Source: CAYLJJ01 sp964384025 (GTDB lineage: Bacteria > Myxococcota_A > Bradymonadia > UBA7976 > UBA1532). Taken from it: 38,749 nucleotides of DNA. Shown here piece by piece: positions 33,901-38,749 of this stretch; positions within the stretch are counted from its first letter, which is position 1, and the number at the start of each line of letters is the position of its first letter. The notes beneath the pieces were generated by a model. That model ran no database searches and was not told where the DNA came from. It saw nothing but the letters and a program-made list of their open reading frames with translations. Both the position numbers and the translations under genes were made by a program. The stretch spans positions 1 through 38,749 of the forward strand of contig CAYLJJ010000068.1 in NCBI GenBank assembly GCA_964384025.1, written 5' to 3'.

Positions 33901-34856
33901 CTCACGGGCAGATGGTGGAGAAGTGGATCGATGGAGAGTTGGAGTCTCGTTTCCTCATGGATGACAAAGATCCCTTCTCCAACGTGAGCGAGCGTATCCT
34001 GCGCTTAAACGCAACTGGAGAGTCTGAATTGGATATACGCGGCTACCGTCTGATCAGCCGCTTTATCGATAACAATCCCCGTTACTATATCCAAGATGGC
34101 CTCGACTCTAACCGCCTGATTTTCAACGATGATGGGGAACAGATAGCCTCATTTGACTATGACGCCTTTGGACAGCTCTTAGTTGAGAGCGGTCCAGGTT
34201 TGGAACGCAGCCTCTTTCGAGACCAGCACTATGATCGAGATCTCTCCCTTTATTATCTTCGTGCGCGCTGGATGAAGCCCAGTCATGGACGCTTTGTCTC
34301 CCGAGATCCCGTTGATCCGATTTTCTCAATTCCATTGACTATCAACCGCTATATCTACGCTGGGAATGATCCAAACAACAATATTGATCCTAAGGGAGAG
34401 TCCTTTGGGATGGCTGCATTGAGCATGGGACTCAATGTATTGGGGGGATTGGCAACCGTCGCGGTGGGCTTTGGAGCAGGCTTTATGACCAATAATATCC
34501 GCCGAATTTGGTATCTCTGGGGCAATCCAGATTGGGACAACAGTGTAAAGCTCTGCGCTAGAAACAGCGCAGTTTTCCTAGATGATGATATCATCCTATC
34601 CCACTATTTTCTCGTAACCTCCACCCGTATCGCTGGAGCGGGCGGAGGCTTCCCAATGGTGATGACCCCCCACTCCCAAGATGACGTTGATGTGGCCAGT
34701 TGTTGGAGTGTCCCTCCCACGGTGAGCGAGTCTTGTGTAAATGGAATGCTCGATGGGGGCTTCGACTATGGATACTGGGCTCCCGGCTTTAACTACTGCC
34801 TGACGGCGGTTATGGAGATCCTCTACGCTTGTGACTCAGCAGTGAGCGATTACTGA
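24993..34856 (+). CDS. Giant Rhs/YD-repeat lipoprotein with He_PIG stalk and variable C-terminus
   Basis: A 3287-residue lipoprotein (LGNAC, Cys18). Residues 19-150 are an Asp/Gln-rich linker with several DQ pairs. Residues about 152-1525 are 16 He_PIG-type cadherin/Ig-like repeats of about 86 residues. Residues about 1535-1705 hold three DNDCD(G/D) metal-binding motifs in Cys-rich modules. An Ig-like region follows to about 1895. Then comes the Rhs entry segment (IGNFRITFTDLHIPVAGLPI), YD repeats (about 2110-3080) and the Rhs core, GRFVSRDP to NRYIYAGNDPNNNIDPKG (about 3098-3135). The last 152 residues are the variable tip: a Gly/Ala-rich hydrophobic helix, then an unassigned domain with several Cys. 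Rhs shells usually encase a toxin cut off after the DPxG motif. Here the lipid anchor and stalk suggest surface display. The ATG follows AGGAGAGA. Confidence 0.85.
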   Translation: MRLYRTFLLFTCLLGNACDDSSPSSGVDGSGQDQNHLDGSISFDQENLDEQPRLPDEGHSPDQRDSQSLDLSLDRMLEDMVRDERPPPLDLAFDQRLDIAAMLDIPIQEDQGASQDQSISSDQLELDSALSDRLELDNTLSDRLGLDSAPLDPLRFEGELGRAQRGVAFEFEALPAGGEGPYRCHAEELPPGLSLDPLRCVISGVPEGEGDVNFTLLLQDSRGEELRLPFELEIAAAALSLERDQLPAAQSGLPYEVQLQAGGGEAPYRFEALSLPDGLSLSAEGLLSGIPESEGILEVQIRLSDAGGQILEQDLQLRILPLGLYLITDTLPPAELGQGYRFSLEGLGLAPLRWWAEGLPPGFLLHPLRGILSGSPQEYGSYNITFHLSDIQGEQVEAQLILEVRPTSLNIATDRLPDGRVGVALQGVTLQVGSGVPSFRWTVAGLPQGLTYDPETGALEGTPEEAGLFHLQVQLSDAAEQSTEQGLPLFIRPAALSILTEILPEALIAQPYQFQLAAQGGTAPLRWSAEGLPPGVVLDSSGRFSGQIESLGTWWIDVQLSDTDAQQATRLFSLRAQAPQLELSFAQELPEGELNQPYPPQQLEMEGGAEPFLWRALGLPAGISWDPELAQLSGTPQESGSFTFSLSVEDAAGQQGRISGVLEIRSGPLMIVTENLPEAATDVEYLTRLEGAGGQLPYRWSISELPQGLQLEGDQLRGRQEEAGLFKMLLRIEDASGAREELELPLRVERSPLRLLTEAFPVARTGYEYDLQAEAQGGDRPYAWALEVHPALGVQIDAETGRCGGRARGLMGINAYPATLRLTDSGGESLSLEGSINLEVAELIFELEALPDGYLQAEYQFQLPVLGGAPPYQWSASGLPQGLLITRDEGIIQGEPTRISALRATLSVSDTRNQRIERQLPIRIWGARIEIDQEGLPEGRLIQEYRALLSAQGGSPPYRWFAEGLPEGLEMRSREAEIYGHPQETGAYEINISVEDSEGQIYAQLYLLEIYDRALTFQMVEYPAARVDEAYDLQVQVAGGRLPYAWRAEGLPPGLLIEEESGRIWGSPTQRGRFNTTLFVETADGQQAGDEFEFLVEAKRLLLTLRDLPPAREGEPYHYRIEMEGGIAPLSYGAQGLPDGMNLNPETGQIDGSPEGYGEIFVDLWVESGDGQRVEQRFLLSITPPRLEGFEGAELPEGRIHEEYRNRPEVSGGVPPYQYAAEGLPPGLSLDPETGWLMGTPISYGHYEPFLLVRDAEGQETGAALSLVIQPPLLTLLIPELPSARQGSFYELSLEVTGGAPPLHWNAEGLPPGLSLVGGLLSGTPSQIGEFQPQLQVMDSWGNLAERGLELLVRPPRLEISLEPLPPARVQEPYLGALEAAGGLPPYTWSLDGLPDTLSLDEETGLIEGRPDEYGLLPIEISLSDAWGQRDSLEGSFRIWPERLILELERLPDGVTWEFYEAQLEAQGGVPPYRWSALLPRGLEIDPITGRISGVPIDHGDLQPLLILEDAEEQRLERPVELFIEYHCVISNGGVEACDRLDNDCDDQVDEGFDLQSDAEHCGACERRCDFSAARAHCEMGRCLLDACEAGAHDLDGELENGCEYRCLSNGEEVCDEQDNDCDGEIDEGFDLQNALQHCGACDDSCEREGSEMECRGGRCHLLACLPDYYDLDQQLENGCEYACVISEGGVEECDHIDNDCDGAIDESLRCSERIRPVVSLHLSIDLIEPGEEIQLWFEAEDNFEVVERWVESRGEEIPLAPQGPTSFRPEGTGEFVITAYAEDQAGNIGQHSRSLFVFDPNDVTPPTVWIRSPEQDTLIDSPIIFEGEVADENLAWWSLSYSPKYSDEWVSLLEGNEPLDGVIGEVHPSQMLPGFYDIALIAEDANGRRIQHQRPYEVAVTPDIGNFRITFTDLHIPVAGLPITIQRIYDSRKKVSDDFGAGWSLSLKQGQYENNRPNGDGWDVVQGGGFFKWPCGNSGELADHFTTVRVSDVEHYRFRTEVQPTAPVPLTGNICQVVTTFDYIDGSLPGLATLSVLGSSLAVYQPGRDYLSVDIDRLEEVYEVGAVRLTTPDGRVFDITMEGGTQRMGEPNGNELTIGYDGVRHSSGKEIAFQRDEEGRIISITDPKGELIRYSYDEAGDLIEHIDQAGNNSGYRYNNTHHLLEIIDPEGHSLSRQEFNDEGKLIAVIDANGERMEIDPNIADNTEVLTLPSGAVETIIYDERGNELRRIDPEGRIWERSYDEDDNLLSRTDPEGNMVRMEYDGLGRKIREIDAEGNVQEWSYDERNKPTLEMDSNGNTTQKSYDEFGAILSETDPLGNITRYSYDEDTGLRTSKTEANGGVWRYGWDREGNKTSETDPLGNITHYTYDANNNKISKMVSVMVDGELMELETHYTYDAMNRITQTEHPDGSRSGVEFNSRGLKIAEFNRNGEYTHYEYDQVGRLIATHYPDGSSYRAEFDSDGRPTLVTDESGRSYRREFDEMGRARRSELPDGSSFEREFGSQGEVVSVSNSMGNSHSYQFDARGKRLSTTTMSGGVIRWERDANGNATQISSADGIVTQLEYDAMNRQTAQIIGGLIRTEQSYDAMGKIASRSDPMGGVTRYEYDLNGELIQVTDALGQITQLERDGRGKIITLTDARGNTSRFEYDELGRRIATLLPTGEEERLFYDSEGRLTRKIDFASRTTSYHYDERGRLTLSSLPNGEQVRRTYTPTGRLETFQDSRGLTRWEYDQMDRILVRVDPDGSEIAFEYNRQGQRTAVITELGRLEYTHNEMGLINTVRDLNGGITRYRYNEAGVLISRELPNQIRMEFEYDQFRRREWVRIIDGAAGDQLLASYHYEFDLRSLRSAIEEQPSGRRISYEYDLLGQLIQERISAPQEEERIINYAYDEVGNRILKDDSLEGETRYDYDASDRMISEGDFAWSFDENGNIQQEELGGAQIRYTFDSQNRMISVEKEGQLFEFEYDAHGQMVEKWIDGELESRFLMDDKDPFSNVSERILRLNATGESELDIRGYRLISRFIDNNPRYYIQDGLDSNRLIFNDDGEQIASFDYDAFGQLLVESGPGLERSLFRDQHYDRDLSLYYLRARWMKPSHGRFVSRDPVDPIFSIPLTINRYIYAGNDPNNNIDPKGESFGMAALSMGLNVLGGLATVAVGFGAGFMTNNIRRIWYLWGNPDWDNSVKLCARNSAVFLDDDIILSHYFLVTSTRIAGAGGGFPMVMTPHSQDDVDVASCWSVPPTVSESCVNGMLDGGFDYGYWAPGFNYCLTAVMEILYACDSAVSDY
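25362..25451 (+). repeat. Three tandem 30-bp units in the linker of the giant lipoprotein
   Basis: Period is exactly 30 bp, encoding a 10-residue unit like LELDSALSDR three times (25362, 25392, 25422) with increasing divergence. It lies in the acidic linker, where length change would be tolerated, so it may be a slippage-prone length polymorphism. Confidence 0.8.
25449..29570 (+). repeat. Sixteen He_PIG-type Ig-like repeats (protein level)
   Basis: Units average 86 residues. The shared plan is a strand ending in LP, then an aromatic such as Y, GG, PYRW, GLPxGL, TGxxxGxP and a closing GQ before the last strand. I count 16, the eighth being the most divergent. Nucleotide identity between units is modest, so the array is old. 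It likely forms an extended stalk. Confidence 0.8.
29595..30125 (+). repeat. Three DNDCDG metal-binding modules (MopE-like)
   Basis: Three copies of a C-D-x-x-D-N-D-C-D motif followed by acidic residues. The first two continue as DEGFDLQ, then HCGAC, and end in ENGCEY. These match the putative metal-binding motif common in deltaproteobacterial surface proteins. They probably bind calcium and rigidify the junction between stalk and Rhs shell. Confidence 0.75.
31321..34400 (+). repeat. YD/RHS repeats and Rhs core (protein level)
   Basis: Dozens of units of about 20 residues with the pattern YD-x-x-G-x-(L/R)-x-x-x-x-D-x-x-G-N. They end in the conserved core with RARWMKPSHGRFVSRDP and DPNNNIDPKG. 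In known Rhs and TcC proteins such repeats wind into a closed cocoon around the C-terminal segment. Confidence 0.85.
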
Positions 34857-34860
34857 GGTC

Positions 34861-34891
34861 TGCTCGCTGGGGCTCCTCAGCGAGCATCTTT
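34861..34891 (+). terminator. Hairpin terminator after the giant Rhs gene
   Basis: Four bases after the stop codon there is a perfect 9-bp stem, TGCTCGCTG paired with CAGCGAGCA around an 8-base loop, followed by TCTTTG. The stem is strong and GC-rich while the U-tract is short, so it is a likely but not ideal intrinsic terminator. It would separate this gene from the Cys-rich lipoprotein gene at 35067. Confidence 0.6.
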
Positions 34892-35066
34892 GATCGCTTA
34901 TACTACTTTCGGTCCAGACAGCGAAGTTCAGGAGGAGGTAGAGGTCTTTAAGAACTACAGAGATGAGAGAGCGAGGCTGATCTCCTCGTCCAGGCCTCCT
35001 CCTGTTCACGTTTCAGCTTGTAGTTGCGAGACTCTTAGACTTGACCGTTTGGAGATTTTTGGGCTT

Positions 35067-38000
35067 ATGCGCGCTCTACCCCAGCTCCTTAGCCTCCTCA
35101 GCCTCTTCAGCCTCCTCGGTTCCTGTGCTGATGAGCGACGTGAGATCGCAGTACAACCTGACAGCGGCTGTTTGCCTCAATGTGCAGAGGGTGCGGTTCG
35201 CTGCGCTGACGGAGGGGTGCAGAGCTGTCAGCGCTCAGGAGGCTGCCTCATCTGGAGTCCCCGCCTGAGCTGCGCTCCTGACCAAAGCTGCCTCTCGGGG
35301 ATCTGCGTCCAGGGCTGTGACGCTCAGTGCGCCCCAGGGAGCGCGCGCTGTGAAGCAGGGGCGCTCTTAAGCTGTGTCCCCAACCCTGATAACCCCAACT
35401 GCTCCTCCTGGAGCGAACCTCGCGCCTGCGCTGAGGGAGAGCTTTGTGAAAGCGGACGCTGCCAAGATCAGAGCCTCAGCTGCCAAGATGAATGCTCTGC
35501 GGGTTTGGTGGAGTGCTCAGGGAACGCCCTGAAGAGCTGTGGTGAGTTTGATCAGGATGAGTGCTTGGATTGGTCTGAAGGGGTGCTCTGCCCTGAGGGT
35601 TTGGTCTGCTCTAACGGTCGCTGCGCCTCTGAGTGTGCTGAAGAGTGTGTTGAGGGGACTCGAAGCTGCGAGGGAGATGCAGTGCGCCTCTGTGGAGACT
35701 ATGACGAGGATCCCTGCGCTGAATGGAGCGCGCTGAGCCCCTGCGATGAAGGGGAGTCTTGCAGCGGCGGTGAGTGTCGCCTCTTAGCAGAGTGTGAGGA
35801 GGAGTGCAGCGAGGGGGAGCGACGCTGCTCAGGGGACGCTGCGGGCTGGATGCGTTGCGGTCAACATGACGCCGATCTCTGTATGGACTGGGGCGTTCCT
35901 CAGAGCTGCGCAGAGGGAGAGACCTGCTCTCAAGGTCACTGCGCGCTGCTCTGCGCTGATGAGTGTTTGGCGGGGACCCTGAGCTGTGAAGGAGATGCCC
36001 TCAAGCGTTGCGGAGACTTTGACGCTGATGATTGCCTGGAGTGGAGCGAGTTGCTGCTCTGTGAAGAGGGGGAGTCTTGTAGTGGTGGCATTTGCCTCCC
36101 TCGGGAGCAGTGTGAAGATGATTGCTTAGAGGCTGCGGTTCGCTGCGCTGAGGACGCCAACGGGGTCTTGGAGTGTGGAGCTTTTGATGAGGATCCCTGC
36201 TTGGATTGGGGGCCAGTCCATCTCTGCGCTGAGGGAGAGACCTGCTCTAACAATCTCTGCACCCAAGAGTGCCAGGATGAGTGTGCTCCAGAGAGCCAAC
36301 GCTGTATAGAGAGTGGCCTCGCTCACTGTGGTGACTTTGATGCCGATGATTGCCGAGAGTGGAGCCGCCCCAGCCCCTGCCCTGAGGGTCAGATCTGCTC
36401 CGCTTCTCAATGTACAGAGAGCTGCCGACACGCCTGCCCAGGAGGACAACAGCGCTGCGCTGAGGGGGGTATACAGAGCTGTGATGACTACAACGGAGAC
36501 AGCTGCACCGAGTGGAGCGCCACCGTACCTTGCGGTGATGGTCTCGTTTGTGATGGTGGAGAGTGTCTGGCGAGTTGCTCTGATGACTGCTTAGCGGGGG
36601 CCAAGCGCTGTGCCCCCGGGGGTGTCGAATCCTGTGGCAACTTTGATGGGGATAATTGCTTGGAGTGGAGCGAGATGGTGCCCTGCTCCCAAGGTCTGAG
36701 TTGCTCTAATGGAGAGTGTATGCTGCTCTGTCAGGATGAGTGTTTGGAGGCGACAAGTCGCTGCCAGGAGGGTGGAGTACAAGTCTGTGGGGCCTTTGAT
36801 GAGGATGATTGTTCGGAGTGGGGGTTGCCCCTGCCCTGCCCTGAGGGGATGTCTTGCAGCCTGGGGCGCTGTGAGGAGCATTGTCAAGATGAGTGTGCTG
36901 AGGGCTCTCGTCGTTGTCAGGGAGAGGCGATCTCAGCCTGCGGCGACTTTGATCCTGATGAGTGTTTGGAGTGGAGCGCAGCCAGCGCTTGCCCTGAAGG
37001 GGAGCTATGTAACGGGGGCTCCTGCGAAGTCCTCTGTCTTCCTCAGTGTGCCGAAGGCAACCGACGCTGTAGTGCTGAGGGGCTCCAGGAGTGTCGAGCC
37101 TTAGAGGGCTGTCCTCGTTGGGGAGCTGAGATCCAAGGTCGCTTCCTTCTGGGGGCTGCTGAGCCCTGCCCAGAGGGGAGCCACTGCTCTAACGGCGCCT
37201 GCTTGGTCAGCTGTGAAGATGAGTGTGACTCAGAGGAGCGCCGCTGTGATCCTGGAGGTCTGCTGAGCTGTGGCGACTTTGATCAGGATGACTGCCTGGA
37301 GTGGAGCGGGGCGATCCCCTGTCCTGAGAGAGAGAGCTGCTCTAATGGCAACTGCCAGATTCTCTGTGAGGATGAGTGCGCAGAGGGAGCTCTGCGTTGC
37401 GTCGAGGGAGGAGCTGTCGCGATAGAGCGCTGTGGCGACTTCGACGAGGATGATTGCCAGGAGTGGAGTTTTCCTGAGCCCTGTGAGGAGGAGGCACGCT
37501 GCATTGAGGGTCGCTGCGTTGGTTGTGTCCCTGGAGAGGAGCTGCCTGATGGCCTGGACAATGATTGCGACGGTATCGTTGATGAAGCCTCCGAAGGCAG
37601 CCTGCCAAACTGGTGTATCACCCAGCATCCACCTGAGCTGAGCACCACTGAGGGTTTTTCAACGCTCTGGAGTTATGGACGCCTCTGGGCTGAGGGGATG
37701 AGCGAGCCCGAGGGGGCACATCCTGGCATCCTCGCTGAGCTGGGCTTTGGCCCCTCTATGAGCTGGCCCGATGAGAGCTGGACTTGGTTCGCTGCTCAAT
37801 ACAACACACAGACTGGTAACAATGATGAGTATCGAGCTCAGATGCTCCCCATGGAGCAGGGGAGCTGGAGCTACGCTTGGCGTTTCTCAATCGATGGGGG
37901 TCACAGTTGGGCGAGCTGTGATCTCAGCGACAACCCCGGCGTCGATTATGATCCCAACGCGGCTGGGCGCCTCATCGTAGGTGCGGGGATCTGGTGGGGT

Positions 38001-38393
38001 AACTTACAGTGGCCCTATGAGACTACTGCTGCTTTGGGAGAGCCAAGTGAGCTGATCTTTGGTCAAGTCTATCAAGAGGGGGTTACAGATTTACCAGGCC
38101 AGGGCGCGGGGCTCCAAGCTGAGTTGGGTTACGGTCCTCCTGGAAGTGAGCCTCGCTTAGAGCCTGATCTCTGGAGCTGGACTGAGGGGAGGTTTAACGC
38201 AGATCGAGAGAACAATGATGAGTATATGGCGGAGCTGCTTGTTCAAGCGCTGGGCCGTTATGATTACGCTTGGCGTTATAGCTTAGATGGGACCTCCTGG
38301 GTCTACGCTGATAGCGATGGCAGCCGCAACGGCTATGATCCCAATATGGCGGGACAGATTCAGATCCTTGAAGAGATCCCCACGGAGCCTTGA
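35067..38393 (+). CDS. Cys-rich repeat lipoprotein, 15 eight-cysteine modules
   Basis: The frame is open from 34890, but the ATG at 35067 gives a clean lipoprotein signal (LSLLSLFSLLGSC, Cys20) with GGAG 12 bases upstream. The 1108-residue protein has 15 tandem modules of about 50 residues (about 35-817), most with eight cysteines, a central CGDFDxDDCLEWS-like stretch and a closing CxxGxC. A single DGLDNDCDGIVDE metal-binding motif follows (about 828-840). Two related beta-type repeats end the protein, each with a WTW...N...NNDEY core and a later YAWR(F/Y)S(I/L)DG. No catalytic motif is seen. It is probably a disulfide-rigid, calcium-stabilised surface rod; partner unknown. Confidence 0.7.
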   Translation: MRALPQLLSLLSLFSLLGSCADERREIAVQPDSGCLPQCAEGAVRCADGGVQSCQRSGGCLIWSPRLSCAPDQSCLSGICVQGCDAQCAPGSARCEAGALLSCVPNPDNPNCSSWSEPRACAEGELCESGRCQDQSLSCQDECSAGLVECSGNALKSCGEFDQDECLDWSEGVLCPEGLVCSNGRCASECAEECVEGTRSCEGDAVRLCGDYDEDPCAEWSALSPCDEGESCSGGECRLLAECEEECSEGERRCSGDAAGWMRCGQHDADLCMDWGVPQSCAEGETCSQGHCALLCADECLAGTLSCEGDALKRCGDFDADDCLEWSELLLCEEGESCSGGICLPREQCEDDCLEAAVRCAEDANGVLECGAFDEDPCLDWGPVHLCAEGETCSNNLCTQECQDECAPESQRCIESGLAHCGDFDADDCREWSRPSPCPEGQICSASQCTESCRHACPGGQQRCAEGGIQSCDDYNGDSCTEWSATVPCGDGLVCDGGECLASCSDDCLAGAKRCAPGGVESCGNFDGDNCLEWSEMVPCSQGLSCSNGECMLLCQDECLEATSRCQEGGVQVCGAFDEDDCSEWGLPLPCPEGMSCSLGRCEEHCQDECAEGSRRCQGEAISACGDFDPDECLEWSAASACPEGELCNGGSCEVLCLPQCAEGNRRCSAEGLQECRALEGCPRWGAEIQGRFLLGAAEPCPEGSHCSNGACLVSCEDECDSEERRCDPGGLLSCGDFDQDDCLEWSGAIPCPERESCSNGNCQILCEDECAEGALRCVEGGAVAIERCGDFDEDDCQEWSFPEPCEEEARCIEGRCVGCVPGEELPDGLDNDCDGIVDEASEGSLPNWCITQHPPELSTTEGFSTLWSYGRLWAEGMSEPEGAHPGILAELGFGPSMSWPDESWTWFAAQYNTQTGNNDEYRAQMLPMEQGSWSYAWRFSIDGGHSWASCDLSDNPGVDYDPNAAGRLIVGAGIWWGNLQWPYETTAALGEPSELIFGQVYQEGVTDLPGQGAGLQAELGYGPPGSEPRLEPDLWSWTEGRFNADRENNDEYMAELLVQALGRYDYAWRYSLDGTSWVYADSDGSRNGYDPNMAGQIQILEEIPTEP
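35169..37517 (+). repeat. Fifteen tandem Cys-rich modules (protein level)
   Basis: The typical unit is C-x3-C, about six residues, C, about seven, C, then DxDxC, W, a PC pair, and C-x4/5-C at the end. Units 1, 2, 13 and 15 deviate in length; unit 13 carries an insertion. I do not recognise a named domain for this spacing. Confidence 0.75.
37670..38370 (+). repeat. Two C-terminal beta-domain repeats
   Basis: Two related units of about 100-110 residues. Each has an Leu/Ala-(E)LG(F/Y)GP opening, a tryptophan pair, NNDEY, YAWR(F/Y)S and a closing DPN(A/M)AG. Similar units occur at the C-termini of other deltaproteobacterial secreted proteins, to my knowledge without an assigned function. Confidence 0.6.
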
Positions 38394-38438
38394 GCTTTCT
38401 CTGAACCTGCACCTTAACCCCATTTCGCTATAAGCTGT

Positions 38439-38456
38439 TCCGATGAACTCATCGGA
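38439..38456 (+). promoter_or_regulatory. Perfect inverted repeat overlapping the ribosome-binding site
   Basis: TCCGATGA and TCATCGGA flank a 2-base centre, a perfect 18-bp dyad whose right arm includes the first bases of the GGAGG Shine-Dalgarno (38454-38458). As RNA it would form a 7-bp stem with a 4-base loop partly covering the ribosome site. As DNA it could be an operator. Both are inference. Confidence 0.4.
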
Positions 38457-38462
38457 GGCGAG

Positions 38463-38749
38463 ATGCAACACCCCCTTTTAAATCTGCTTGGGCTGGGCCT
38501 GCTCTTTTTTGGATGCAAGTCAACCTTGGAACCTGTGCTCTTTGATCTTGAGACAGGTACGGACGGAGGCGGCTTCGATTTTGGCTCGGGGAACCGCTTT
38601 GATCGAGGCGGCTACGAAACAGGAATCGCTGGCGCAGGTGGTCACGCAGGCGGTGGTCACGCAGGTGGAGGCGCCAGCGCAGGAAGTGGTGGAGGTGGGG
38701 GTGGTGGCATCGCCGGTGGAGGAGGCGGTGGTGGTGTCGCCGGTGGAGG
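38463..38749 (+). CDS. Gly-rich lipoprotein, 5' part only (cut by window edge)
   Basis: The frame runs off the window after 95 codons. The ATG has GGAGG four bases upstream and starts a lipoprotein signal (LLFFGC, Cys18). After a short Asp/Gly linker (TDGGGFDFGSGNRFDRGGYE) the chain becomes almost pure Gly with Ala, His and Ser (GGHAGGGHAGGG). This resembles the Gly-rich spacer before globular domains in lipoproteins of this lineage. The functional part lies outside the window. Confidence 0.75.
   Translation, partial: MQHPLLNLLGLGLLFFGCKSTLEPVLFDLETGTDGGGFDFGSGNRFDRGGYETGIAGAGGHAGGGHAGGGASAGSGGGGGGGIAGGGGGGGVAGG

Noticed and set aside
35169..37517. Regular spacing that might be taken for a CRISPR or satellite array
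   Set aside because: The period is about 150 bp, the DNA copies diverge strongly, and the frame is open throughout. These are protein modules.

Overview
The window looks like chromosome from a Gram-negative, deltaproteobacterial-type bacterium (Myxococcota or Bradymonadota-like). This is inferred from gene style rather than a marker gene. At least seven proteins begin with a lipoprotein signal peptide followed by an Asp- or Gly-rich linker. There are calcium-type DxDNDCDG motifs, many extracellular Ig-like and Cys-rich repeats, a MYXO-CTERM-like C-terminus and outer-membrane proteins. No rRNA, tRNA or CRISPR was seen.

Layout. (1) 1-4480: a DUF1152 protein, divergent from a lipoprotein with TerB-like helical segments, then a lipoprotein that joins a C39-like cysteine-peptidase fold to an HExxH metallopeptidase. 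(2) About 4610-6871: a visibly AT-rich island holding a tandem-GNAT acetyltransferase and a decayed IS1595-type insertion sequence. The IS still has near-perfect 21-bp terminal inverted repeats, but its transposase is broken by four frameshifts. (3) 7046-11457: a tightly coupled three-gene unit (secreted GH15-like glucan hydrolase, outer-membrane beta-barrel, lipoprotein with a starch-binding-like domain) that reads as a glucan-use operon. (4) 11427-21308, minus strand: a complete protoheme pathway from glutamyl-tRNA to heme in eight adjacent genes (hemA, hemCD fusion, hemB, hemL, hemE, hemN, hemH, hemY), most joined by 4-bp ATGA overlaps. (5) 21309-22126: a gene-poor stretch with probable remnants of small genes. 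(6) 22127-24860: a lipoprotein with a choice-of-anchor-like domain and a GNAT enzyme fused to a cyclic-nucleotide-binding-like domain. (7) 24993-38749: a surface-protein cluster. It holds a 3287-residue lipoprotein carrying 16 He_PIG-type repeats, three DNDCDG motifs and a full Rhs/YD shell with a variable 152-residue C-terminus; an 1108-residue lipoprotein with 15 eight-cysteine repeats; and the start of a Gly-rich lipoprotein cut by the window edge.

How they work together. The heme operon is self-contained: HemA and HemL make ALA, HemB, HemCD and HemE make coproporphyrinogen III, and HemN, HemY and HemH finish protoheme. HemN is oxygen-independent while HemY is the FAD/O2-type enzyme. The glucan unit would bind polymer at the surface, cut it, and admit products through the barrel. 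The giant Rhs lipoprotein is the strongest candidate for something undescribed: it combines a membrane anchor, a long Ig-like stalk and an Rhs cocoon whose C-terminal cargo I cannot assign, with no recognisable immunity gene beside it.
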